Shown: positions 1-5,658, counted from the first letter of the stretch. The stretch is 7,762 bases of DNA from a bacterium (GCA_028820035.1 JAPPKI010000135.1:1-7762); one strand, 5' to 3'. Made by a program: numbers and translations. Notes: a model not told the origin generated them from the letters alone.

Positions 1-444
1 GTCGATACCGGCATCGGCCACGGCCAGGTTGACCGCATCGGCGACCTTGTCGAGCATGGCGAGGCGGCCGATCTCCTCGGGCAGAATCGGCACCGAGACT
101 GCTTGCCCGACGGTGAGGCGCTTCTCATCCGCAGGCTCGGCCGGACCGTCCACCTTGGCGAACACCGTCATGTGAGGCGAGATCACCCCGTCGGTGCCGC
201 CAGACCAAGCGATGGGCACTTTGAGGGCCGACTCACGGGAGTGCCCGCAGTGCTCGACGAGGAAGTCGCGCAATACCCGGTCGGCCAGAATGCGGGAGAA
301 GTCGTTGACACCGCCGTTGCCCTCGACCTTGCCCACCACCCCGACGATCTGATCGCCCCGAAACGACCCTTCGGCGATGGTCTGTTCGAGCCCGGACGTG
401 TCCGTGACATGTTCGAATGGGATCTTGCGCACTTCAAAAGGCAT
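1..444 (-). CDS. bar: Barbiturase (ring-opening amidohydrolase), N-terminal part, cut by window edge
   Basis: The first 148 residues, read from the ATG at 444 down to base 1, belong to the barbiturase / cyanuric acid hydrolase (AtzD) family. Family motifs are clear: GKVEGNGGVNDFSR at residues 38-51 and WSGGTDGVISPH at 80-91. By analogy with AtzD, Lys39, Arg51 and Ser81 would be active-site residues of the first two of three repeated domains. The text matches actinobacterial barbiturases more than AtzD (PFEVRKIPFEHV at the start, SGGTDGVISPH rather than SGGTEGVLSPH). Barbiturase opens barbiturate to ureidomalonate in oxidative pyrimidine breakdown, in the cytosol. A purine-rich ribosome site (GGAGGGAG on the minus strand) lies about 10 bases before the ATG. 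Family members are about 360-370 residues, so more than half lies outside the window. It is divergent from the amidase at 522. Cyanuric acid hydrolase is the alternative reading and is less likely. Confidence 0.9.
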   Translation of the reverse strand, partial: MPFEVRKIPFEHVTDTSGLEQTIAEGSFRGDQIVGVVGKVEGNGGVNDFSRILADRVLRDFLVEHCGHSRESALKVPIAWSGGTDGVISPHMTVFAKVDGPAEPADEKRLTVGQAVSVPILPEEIGRLAMLDKVADAVNLAVADAGID

Positions 445-521
445 GGGGATGACGCTCCCTCCATTTCGCTTGCGCCTAAATCTTGGCAGACTGCGGAAGG
501 ATGGGTGACAAGGATCATCTG
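445..521. promoter_or_regulatory. Divergent intergenic region between barbiturase and amidase
   Basis: These 77 bases must hold the minus-strand barbiturase promoter and probably the amidase promoter as well, since both start codons face away from it. I see ribosome sites on both strands: GGAGGGAG for barbiturase and AAGGA at 510-514, seven bases before the ATG at 522. I see no convincing -35/-10 pair and no clear inverted-repeat operator. The regulatory role is inferred from gene orientation only. Confidence 0.4.
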
Positions 522-1733
522 ATGGATGTCGAGGCCTTCGTGCCCAGCAGTGTTGCCATAAGCGGCTCGGAAGAAGGCACCTTGCAAGGCCATACGTTTG
601 CGGCAAAGGACTTGTTCAGCCTCCGAGGGCATCGGAGTTCGTTCGGCCATGAGCGTTGGCGTTCGACCCATGACGCCGCCACATCGACTTCCCAGATCTT
701 GACCCGCATGCTCGACGCCGGAGCCGATCTCGTCGGGCTGACCAAGTTGGACCAGTTGGCGTATTCCCTGATCGGCAATGTGGGCGAGGGTGCGCAGCCC
801 CGCAACACCCTCGATGACCGGCTGTTTTGCGGCGGCTCATCGTCGGGGTCGGCCGCCGCGGTGGCGGCAGGACTGGCCGACATCGGACTGGGCACAGATA
901 CCGCGGGCTCGATTCGGGTGCCTGCGGCGGTGTGTGGCCTGCACAGCATCCGACCATCGCACGGGTTGATCGATCCCGACGGGGTCATCCCGCTGGCCCA
1001 CTCGTTCGACGTGGTCGGCGTTTTCGGTCTTCAGGCCTCGATCATTGCTGATGTGCTCAAGGTGCTCGCACCGCAAATCCCCGGGGTGACCCCGTTCACC
1101 AAGGTCAAATTCGCCGCCGATGTCTTCGATGAGGCCGATGTCGACACGGCTAGCATCGGAAGGGCCGTAGCCGAGGCCGCGGCCACGATCTTGGGAGTGC
1201 CTTTCAACGAGGACGAGTTTGGGAGCTTTACCAGTGCGGACGTTGGGGACTTGTTCGCCCAGCTCCAGGGACGGGAAATCTGGTCCAACCACGGACGCTG
1301 GGTGGAAGAGCACGGCTCGTCTCTGGCTGAGGACGTGCGGATGAGGCTCGAACGATGCGAGCGCCTCTCCCGGGATCCCGAGAACGCCAAACAGCACGAC
1401 CGCACCGAAAGGCTCACATACAGCCGATCCCTGAATGCCGCCGTGGAGCCGGGAACTGTGGTAGTGCTCCCGGTGATGCTCCAACATGGCCCGATGCGGG
1501 ATTGGGATGATTCTCAGTTGGCCGAGTTCAGAAGCGGCTGTTTTCGGCTGGCCGCTCCCAGCAGCCTCTCAGGCGCGCCGCAAGCGGTGTTCTCGGTCCG
1601 CCGGCCCAGCGACCCCCGGTCGGTCGGAGTGGGCCTCCTCGCCGCTCCCGGCGGTGACCTGGGCCTGCTCGACCTCATGGCCTCGCTCGGCGGCGACGCA
1701 CAGGCGACCGCCAGTGATTTTGGATGGGCCTGA
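522..1733 (+). CDS. Amidase-signature family hydrolase, candidate ureidomalonase
   Basis: A 403-residue amidase-signature enzyme with the complete Ser-cisSer-Lys triad: Lys29 in FAAKDLF, cis-Ser106 in CGGSSSGSA and nucleophile Ser130 in DTAGSIRVPAA, with the family's usual 24-residue spacing between the two serines. The C-terminal part has the usual AS-family ending (AAPSSLSGAPQAVFSV, then VGVGLLAAPGGDLGLLDLM). DTAGS instead of DTGGS resembles ureide-cleaving members such as the AtzF/AtzE group. Divergence from barbiturase suggests it cuts ureidomalonate to malonate and urea, or a similar ureido acid; this is inference, since AS enzymes vary widely in substrate. I chose ATG 522 because AAGGA sits seven bases upstream. 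TTG 483 and ATG 501 are in frame but have poorer ribosome sites and would lead the core with an unconserved stretch. The protein is short for the family (often 450-500), mostly through a compact C-terminal half. No signal peptide is seen, so it should be cytosolic. Confidence 0.88.
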   Translation: MDVEAFVPSSVAISGSEEGTLQGHTFAAKDLFSLRGHRSSFGHERWRSTHDAATSTSQILTRMLDAGADLVGLTKLDQLAYSLIGNVGEGAQPRNTLDDRLFCGGSSSGSAAAVAAGLADIGLGTDTAGSIRVPAAVCGLHSIRPSHGLIDPDGVIPLAHSFDVVGVFGLQASIIADVLKVLAPQIPGVTPFTKVKFAADVFDEADVDTASIGRAVAEAAATILGVPFNEDEFGSFTSADVGDLFAQLQGREIWSNHGRWVEEHGSSLAEDVRMRLERCERLSRDPENAKQHDRTERLTYSRSLNAAVEPGTVVVLPVMLQHGPMRDWDDSQLAEFRSGCFRLAAPSSLSGAPQAVFSVRRPSDPRSVGVGLLAAPGGDLGLLDLMASLGGDAQATASDFGWA

Positions 1734-1742
1734 CTACACCCG

Positions 1743-1994
1743 ATGCTGTTGACCTATACCTTGCACGCGCAACACGTCATGGAGGAGCGAGGGATCTCCT
1801 CAGAGTGGGTGGAGCGAGCGGTGGCCGCACCAGAGCGGCGGATACGAGACCCTTACGATGAGACCGTGGAACGATTCTTCATTCGAGTACCTGAACGCGG
1901 TGATAGAGTCCTACGCGTGGCCGTGAACACCCGTGTACACCCCTGGCGTGTGGTGAGCACATTCTTTGACCGCTCGATGCGAGGCGAGTTGTGA
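1743..1994 (+). CDS. DUF4258 protein, putative toxin-like partner of DUF2283
   Basis: An 83-residue protein of the DUF4258 type: an N-terminal beta strand and helix with the signature HAQHVMEERGIS at residues 8-19, then strands RVLRVAVN and WRVVSTFFDRSM. Family members are small, RelE-like-sized, basic proteins often found beside a DUF2283 gene, as here, and computational surveys treat such pairs as possible toxin-antitoxin modules. No biochemical function is established to my knowledge. It starts nine bases after the amidase stop with no good ribosome site, so it is probably translated by coupling to the amidase. Its stop overlaps the next start. It may be a selfish pair lodged in the operon, or a small regulator. 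There is no sign of truncation. Confidence 0.8.
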   Translation: MLLTYTLHAQHVMEERGISSEWVERAVAAPERRIRDPYDETVERFFIRVPERGDRVLRVAVNTRVHPWRVVSTFFDRSMRGEL

Positions 1995-2191
1995 GACTCC
2001 AGGTGGACAAGGAGGCTGATGCCCTGCACCTCCGCTTGGACGACTCGGCCATTGTCGAATCGGTTGAGGTGGTCCCCGGCGTTGTGCTGGACTTCAACGA
2101 GGCCCAAGAGGTTGTGGGCGTTGAGATGCTTCGACTCTCTATGCGATCAGACGATCTGAACCTCACAGCATTGCAGTTCGAGTCGGTCTAG
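1991..2191 (+). CDS. DUF2283 protein, putative antitoxin-like partner of DUF4258
   Basis: A 66-residue protein of the DUF2283 family: MRLQVDKEADALHLRL at the N terminus (EADAL at 8-12 is the family hallmark), then GVVLDFNE at 30-37 and VVGVEML at 41-47. The fold should be a small beta-sheet protein. The start is GTG at 1991, inside the DUF4258 stop (GTGA overlap), with GAGG at 1981-1984 six bases upstream, so the two are co-translated. The charge is acidic against a basic DUF4258 partner, consistent with a complex between the two. Biochemical role unknown; antitoxin function is inference from pairing and order. Confidence 0.82.
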   Translation: MRLQVDKEADALHLRLDDSAIVESVEVVPGVVLDFNEAQEVVGVEMLRLSMRSDDLNLTALQFESV

Positions 2192-2379
2192 AACCAGCTT
2201 CGATGCTTGGTGGCGCGGGTGAATCGCCTCGGGTTTGGCAGAGGCTGTGGGTCTCTTCGCCGCCTCTTTGAAGAGGTTTCGCCATAAGCCTGAGATCTTG
2301 CCAACTTTGACGAGGCCGGACAGTAGGGTTGGTCCTAGCAGGCGATTGCTGGCGATTACCGCGTGGAGGTTCGAGTTCG
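2192..2379. other. Intergenic stretch with short hairpin; possible terminator/promoter zone
   Basis: This 188-base gap is the longest without a gene. It contains a perfect inverted repeat, CCTCTT (2263-2268) and AAGAGG (2271-2276), with a two-base centre. An upstream CTCTTC at 2252-2257 could pair instead with GAAGAG at 2270-2275, giving two competing stems. No long T-run follows, so intrinsic termination is doubtful. GGCGATT is repeated in tandem at 2341-2347 and 2351-2357. A GGAGG ribosome site at 2365-2369 serves the Rid-family gene. Open frames through the gap on either strand look like no family I know. Confidence 0.35.
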
Positions 2380-2808
2380 ATGGTCGACAAGCACGTGTTG
2401 CGCCCAGCTGGGGTGTGGGATCCGGCAAATGCGGGCTTCGATCACCCCCAGCCGTTCTCCCAGGGCATCGTCTGCGACGCTGGTCGGATGGTCTTCGCCG
2501 CAGGTCAGGTTGCCCTCGATGAGAGCGGAGCGGTCATTGGGGCCGGTGACCCGGCGGCCCAGACCGAGGCGGCGCTGGAGAACCTCCAACGGGTGCTCAA
2601 TTCGGGCGGGGCAACCCTGAGGGACGTTGTGCGTCTGACCGTGTTCCTCACTGATATAGCGGATCTACCTGCGGTGCAGGAGGTTAGGGCTCGGTACTTC
2701 CCAGTCGACCCTCCGGCGAGTTCGACCGTTGAGATCAGCGCCCTGGTCGTCCCAGAGTTGAAGGTCGAGATCGACGCCGTCGCGGTGGTGGATCCCCCAC
2801 CCCTTTGA
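2380..2808 (+). CDS. Rid-family (RidA/YjgF/RutC-like) protein lacking the usual catalytic arginine
   Basis: A 142-residue Rid-family protein; such proteins form trimers with active sites between subunits. Landmarks: PFSQG at 25-29, FAAGQVALD at 39-47, DVVRLTVFLTDI in the middle, and VEISAL then LKVEIDAVAV near the end. Canonical RidA has Arg105 in an ARSCVEV segment, where it binds the carboxylate of imine substrates; here the segment is ASSTVEI and the matching residue is Ser114 (AGT, one base from CGT). The glutamate matching RidA Glu120 is kept as Glu130. Standard 2-aminoacrylate deaminase activity is therefore unlikely, and it may belong to one of the Rid subfamilies without the arginine. 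In the Rut uracil pathway RutC is a Rid-family member, so a role with a pyrimidine-derived enamine or carbamate is plausible. ATG 2380 is chosen because GGAGG lies 10 bases upstream and the family N terminus fits; the frame is open further upstream without similarity. Confidence 0.85.
   Translation: MVDKHVLRPAGVWDPANAGFDHPQPFSQGIVCDAGRMVFAAGQVALDESGAVIGAGDPAAQTEAALENLQRVLNSGGATLRDVVRLTVFLTDIADLPAVQEVRARYFPVDPPASSTVEISALVVPELKVEIDAVAVVDPPPL
2787..2806 (+). terminator. Weak hairpin at the end of the Rid-family gene
   Basis: GGTGG at 2787-2791 and CCACC at 2797-2801 can form a five-pair stem around a five-base loop, followed by CCTTT. It overlaps the last codons of the Rid gene. The stem is short and the T-run only three bases, so it would be a weak intrinsic terminator at best. 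Confidence 0.18.
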
Positions 2809-2868
2809 TCTGGAGATGGCTGGTACATTCGTCAAACAGGGGCCACTAAAGCGAGTGGAGATCGAATA
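2809..2868 (+). promoter_or_regulatory. Leader before the RHH-like/DUF1989 genes, possible extended -10
   Basis: A 60-base gap before the small RHH-like gene. TGGTACATT at 2821-2829 resembles an extended -10 element, but no good -35 lies at the right distance. GTGGAG at 2855-2860 is the ribosome site, eight bases before ATG 2869. A separate promoter here is possible but not shown. Confidence 0.22.
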
Positions 2869-3021
2869 ATGGCAAGTGAAGATTCCAGAGAAGTGGTATT
2901 GCGGCTGAACCAGCAGCAACTTGAATTGGTCGACCAGACCATTGGGCGAACCGAGGCCGGAGACCGAGCCGATCTCTTTCTCCAGGCATTGCAGGAATTC
3001 CACTCGGAGAACGCCTCATGA
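2869..3021 (+). CDS. 50-residue ribbon-helix-helix-like small protein
   Basis: A short gene running ATG 2869 to TGA 3021, encoding 50 residues. After a short polar start, residues 8-14 (EVVLRLN) form a likely beta strand. Residues 15-25 (QQQLELVDQTI) form one helix and 32-44 (DRADLFLQALQEF) a second. This strand-helix-helix order is that of Arc/CopG ribbon-helix-helix proteins. A ribosome site (GTGGAG, 2855-2860) stands at good spacing, and the stop overlaps the next start as ATGA, so it is coupled to the DUF1989 gene. The text resembles the C-terminal tail of that next protein: both read EV, then LN and Q two residues later, D, and E-x-G at the same spacing (8 identities in about 24 ungapped positions). 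It may bind DNA as an operon regulator, or pair with the DUF1989 tail as a partner subunit. Both roles are inference; the gene itself is well supported by its signals. Confidence 0.75.
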   Translation: MASEDSREVVLRLNQQQLELVDQTIGRTEAGDRADLFLQALQEFHSENAS

Positions 3022-3965
3022 CCGAGCGGAAACTGCTGTATGAGCATGTAATGGAACCGGCGACGGGCAAGGCCGTCGAACTCTTGGCCGGGCAGATCCT
3101 TCGAATCGAACAAGTCGGCGTGGGCGGTCAGTGTGCGGACTTCAACTGCTTCAATCTTCACGACTACAAGGAGCACTTCCACACCGGTCGGACCCGGCAT
3201 ATGCATGGGATGCACCCCACAACCGGAGACTTCCTGTGGTCGGCACCGCCCCGAGACCGGCCGATTGCGGCCATCCTTGCCGACACCGTGAGAACTAATG
3301 ATGTGCTGTACCCGCGATGCAGCGGGTTGCTGTTCGAGTACCAGTTCGGGGCTGCGGTCCATACGAACTGTCACGACATCCAGGCTGAAGCGCAGCGGGA
3401 ATTCGGATTGACGAGCGACGATGTACATGACTCGTTCAATTTCTTCATGCACACCGGCGTCGATCAGTCGGGCCACCCGTTTATTGCCGACAACCGGGCC
3501 GAGCAGGGCGACTACGTTGAAATCATCGCTCTTATCGACCTTCTCGCAGTGCCGAACGTTTGTGGGGCCGACATCATGGCCACGAGCAACTTTGAGCTGA
3601 AACCGCTCCGAATTGCCATTTATGAGGGTCTGCCGGAAGACCTCGCTCAGTTCGAGGGTCGACCGGAGCGCGGCCCCTTTGTAAACCAGCGCACCACAGC
3701 GGACTTGGCCGCCCAGCCGATCAAGGCTGATCGCGAGCTCTATAGGGATGACTCGTATGTCCCGAATTTCGTCAACTACCCGATCTCGATTGCCGAGGTT
3801 TCCATCAACCTGAATCCTGAGCAGCAAGCCATGCTGGATGAGTTGGTGGCGACGGGGGAATACGGTTCGACCGACGCAGATGTTCTTCGATACGTATTCT
3901 TCAGTTGGTGGATCTCGCGTTTCATGCAGGGGCCGAAACACTTGGATCAGTTGGCATCGGATTAG
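3018..3965 (+). CDS. DUF1989 (urea carboxylase-associated family) protein with RHH-like C-terminal extension
   Basis: A 315-residue protein whose first ~240 residues follow the DUF1989 pattern: a GQILRIEQVGVGGQCADFNCFN strand region, ILADTVRTNDVLYPRCSG, VHTNCHD, FNFFMHTGVDQSG, and GDYVEIIALIDLLAVPNVCGAD. Cys101, His115 and Cys118 (C ... H-T-N-C) are probable metal ligands by family pattern. Members of this family include the UAAP proteins beside urea carboxylase genes, now known in guanidine degradation as carboxyguanidine deiminase (CgdAB). A C-N hydrolase acting on a ureido or amidino compound is therefore likely here, in line with barbiturase and amidase nearby; the substrate is unknown. 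Residues about 258-303 form an extra strand-helix-helix segment (EVSINLNPEQQAMLDELV, then DADVLRYVFFSWW) not usual in the family and similar to the 50-residue protein just upstream. GGAGA at 3006-3010 is the ribosome site, seven bases before ATG 3018. Third codon positions look less G/C-biased than in the flavin oxidoreductase downstream. Confidence 0.8.
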   Translation: MTERKLLYEHVMEPATGKAVELLAGQILRIEQVGVGGQCADFNCFNLHDYKEHFHTGRTRHMHGMHPTTGDFLWSAPPRDRPIAAILADTVRTNDVLYPRCSGLLFEYQFGAAVHTNCHDIQAEAQREFGLTSDDVHDSFNFFMHTGVDQSGHPFIADNRAEQGDYVEIIALIDLLAVPNVCGADIMATSNFELKPLRIAIYEGLPEDLAQFEGRPERGPFVNQRTTADLAAQPIKADRELYRDDSYVPNFVNYPISIAEVSINLNPEQQAMLDELVATGEYGSTDADVLRYVFFSWWISRFMQGPKHLDQLASD

Positions 3966-4008
3966 AAGTGCCCCCACAAGGGCCACTCACAAATGCACGA
4001 AGGACCCC

Positions 4009-4491
4009 ATGGCCACCCACCTAATCAAGGTCGAGGTCAACGGCGAGGCCTACGAGCGCACGGTCCCGCCGCGCCTGCTGCTCTCGGACTTTCTCCGCCA
4101 CGAGTTGCACCTGACCGGGACCCACGTTGGCTGCGAGCACGGCGTGTGCGGGGCCTGCACCGTTCAACTCGACGGACAAGGGGTGCGTTCGTGCTTGTTG
4201 TTCGCGGTACAGGCCGATGGGTCCGCCATCAAGACCGTGGAGGGGTTGGCAGCCGGCGACGATTTGCACCCCCTCCAAGCGGCCTTCAGTGCTGCCCACG
4301 CTCTGCAATGCGGGTTCTGCACACCCGGTTTTCTGATGACGATCGACTCAATGCTTGACGAGTTCGCCACGATGACCGAGCCGGAGATTCGAGAGGCGCT
4401 TAGTGGCAACATCTGCCGCTGCACTGGCTATCAAGGCATCGTCGAAGCGGTGAAGGCCACTGTGGCCAGCCATTCGCAGGAAGGCCGCTAG
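4009..4491 (+). CDS. [2Fe-2S] small subunit of a molybdenum hydroxylase (CO/xanthine dehydrogenase family), stand-alone
   Basis: A 160-residue CoxS-type iron-sulfur subunit. The plant-ferredoxin-like cluster is held by Cys42, Cys47, Cys50 and Cys62 (CEHGVCGACTVQLDG ... SC). The second cluster, in the helical domain, is held by Cys101, Cys104, Cys136 and Cys138 (QCGFCTPG and NICRCTGY). All eight ligands are present. It would pass electrons from the molybdopterin site to FAD in a hydroxylase acting on a heterocycle or aldehyde. The frame is open upstream, but ATG 4009 has a GAAGGA ribosome site (3999-4004) and begins where family members do (MATHLIKVEVNGEAY). Unusually, no FAD or molybdopterin subunit gene adjoins it: the gene before is DUF1989 and the one after is an alpha/beta hydrolase. 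A second small subunit starts at 7700. It may serve the same large subunit, a second enzyme elsewhere, or act as a free ferredoxin-like carrier. Confidence 0.93.
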   Translation: MATHLIKVEVNGEAYERTVPPRLLLSDFLRHELHLTGTHVGCEHGVCGACTVQLDGQGVRSCLLFAVQADGSAIKTVEGLAAGDDLHPLQAAFSAAHALQCGFCTPGFLMTIDSMLDEFATMTEPEIREALSGNICRCTGYQGIVEAVKATVASHSQEGR

Positions 4492-4534
4492 CGGAGTTAC
4501 CCGGCAGCGTTTAGTGTCCAAGAGGGGGGTAGAA

Positions 4535-4585
4535 GTGCCCAATTTCGATGACCGATTGTCCGCACTCAGGAATGCAGGCTGCTGA
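4535..4585 (+). CDS. Putative 16-residue leader ORF overlapping the hydrolase start
   Basis: A GTG at 4535 stands five bases after a strong purine-rich site (AGAGGGGGG, 4521-4529) and opens a 16-codon frame reading MPNFDDRLSALRNAGC. Its TGA (4583-4585) overlaps the ATG of the alpha/beta hydrolase by one base (TGATG). The hydrolase has only a modest site of its own (GCAGG, 4574-4578). The layout suggests translational coupling, with ribosomes loading at the strong site and restarting at 4585. It could also be a remnant of a longer gene's N terminus: FDDRLSALR is the kind of start seen in M24/creatinase-type peptidases, a loose likeness only. No attenuator hairpin is evident. Confidence 0.4.
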   Translation: MPNFDDRLSALRNAGC

Positions 4586-5658
4586 TGAGCGCTGACGACT
4601 TGGTGCCCCAAAAGGTCGAGGCAATCCTGAACCCCGGCCGGATGCTCTCCGACGGCATTCCCTACCCAGACTTTGCGGCCGCCCGTGCGCTGGACGACCT
4701 GGCCGATTGGCTGCCTTTCTGGGCCGACACCGCCGGGCGCTACGAAGCTCTGGGTATGGCCGCGCTCGATGCCGGTGACTGGGTCAGCGGCGGTGAATGG
4801 CTGTGGCACTCCTCGCTGTCGTGGCACTACGGACAGCTCATGTGGTTCCACGAGCCCGAGCGCCGCGAACACGGCCAGCACAAGAAAGTCGAGTTGTATG
4901 AGCGGGCCGCACCCCATCTCGTTGCTCCGGCTGAGCGGATGGAGATCGCATTCGAGTCGACCGCGATCCCCGGTTATCTCCGGCTCCCGGCTGGGCCCGG
5001 ACCGCACCCGTGCGCGGTGCTCATCGGTGGCCTGGAGTCCACCAAGGAGGAGAGCTACCACTTCGAGGCGCTCTGCCACCGCCGCGGCTTGGCGACCTTC
5101 GCGTTCGACGGTCCCGGTCAGGGCGAGATGTATTTTGACGTGAAGCTGTGCGCTGACTTCCATCGCTACACGTCGGCGGTGCTCGACGCCGTCTGCGCTC
5201 GACCGGAAGTGGACAGCGACCGAATCGGTGTTCTCGGCCGCAGTCTGGGCGGCTACTACGCCATGCAATCAGCCGCCCTCGACAAGCGGCTGAAGAGCTG
5301 TGTGGCGTGGGGCGGTTTTATGGACATGTCCGACTTCGACGGTATGCCACCTCACACTCGGGGCGGCTTCGTGTACGTGTCAGGCTTCGAAGACCTGGAC
5401 GAGGGCCGGGCCTATCTGCAAGAGACATTCGATCTTTCTCAGAGCATTGGCGATCTGAACTGTCCCACCCTGCTGATCCAGGGATTCCATGACCCAATTT
5501 TTCCGCCCCACCAGACTGATCTGCTTCGAGAAGGTCTGGCTCACAACCTCCACGCGGAGATTGCCTTCGAGCCTGACGGCGACCACTGCTGTCACAACAT
5601 GGGCCCGGTGGTTCGCCCCCGAATGGCCGATTACTTGGCCCGGACCCTGAGGGAGTAA
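4585..5658 (+). CDS. Alpha/beta hydrolase, 2,6-dihydroxypseudooxynicotine hydrolase-like (FrsA/DUF1100-type)
   Basis: A 357-residue alpha/beta hydrolase with a helical N-terminal domain (about 1-115) ahead of the core. Core landmarks: GGLESTKEESYHF around the oxyanion region, AFDGPGQGEM, nucleophile elbow GRSLGG (Ser220), acid Asp303 in QGFHDPIFPP, and base His334 in DGDHCCHN. Length, domain order and triad positions agree closely with the C-C hydrolase of Arthrobacter nicotine breakdown that splits 2,6-dihydroxypseudooxynicotine (Ser217, Asp300, His329 there, from memory). The family also includes esterases, so the bond cleaved is not certain. Beside molybdenum-hydroxylase genes, a role in removing an acyl side chain from a hydroxylated N-heterocycle is attractive (inference). 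The start overlaps a short leader ORF as TGATG, and the flavin oxidoreductase starts three bases after its stop, so they form one operon. No signal peptide. Confidence 0.85.
   Translation: MSADDLVPQKVEAILNPGRMLSDGIPYPDFAAARALDDLADWLPFWADTAGRYEALGMAALDAGDWVSGGEWLWHSSLSWHYGQLMWFHEPERREHGQHKKVELYERAAPHLVAPAERMEIAFESTAIPGYLRLPAGPGPHPCAVLIGGLESTKEESYHFEALCHRRGLATFAFDGPGQGEMYFDVKLCADFHRYTSAVLDAVCARPEVDSDRIGVLGRSLGGYYAMQSAALDKRLKSCVAWGGFMDMSDFDGMPPHTRGGFVYVSGFEDLDEGRAYLQETFDLSQSIGDLNCPTLLIQGFHDPIFPPHQTDLLREGLAHNLHAEIAFEPDGDHCCHNMGPVVRPRMADYLARTLRE

Noticed and set aside
445..521. Operator palindrome for a common regulator in the divergent region
   Set aside because: I found no inverted repeat with arms longer than a few bases.
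483..521. Upstream starts (TTG 483, ATG 501) for the amidase
   Set aside because: ATG 522 has AAGGA at ideal spacing; GGAAGG touches ATG 501 directly, and the extra residues look unlike family N termini.
103..522. Plus-strand open frame opposite the barbiturase gene
   Set aside because: It is antisense to clear barbiturase motifs and its translation resembles nothing recognisable.
183..671. Long open frame on the minus strand across the barbiturase/amidase divergent region
   Set aside because: Its product shows no family pattern and is low-complexity Arg/Ser/Pro-rich; it overlaps two well-supported genes in other frames, as expected in GC-rich DNA.
2147..2428. Minus-strand open frame spanning the 188-base gap as a possible hidden gene
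   Set aside because: No recognised family, no convincing ribosome site, and it runs into two coding genes at both ends.
2832..3986. 384-codon open frame antisense to the RHH-like and DUF1989 genes
   Set aside because: The plus strand carries DUF1989 family motifs, ribosome sites and an ATGA overlap; the antisense frame has no motifs and is a by-product of third-position G/C bias.
3963..4540. Exact 11-base direct repeat TAGAAGTGCCC at 3963-3973 and 4530-4540, flanking the stand-alone [2Fe-2S] gene
   Set aside because: It could mark an insertion, but repeats of this length are expected by chance several times in a window this size, and one copy includes a stop codon; no inverted repeats or transposase accompany it.
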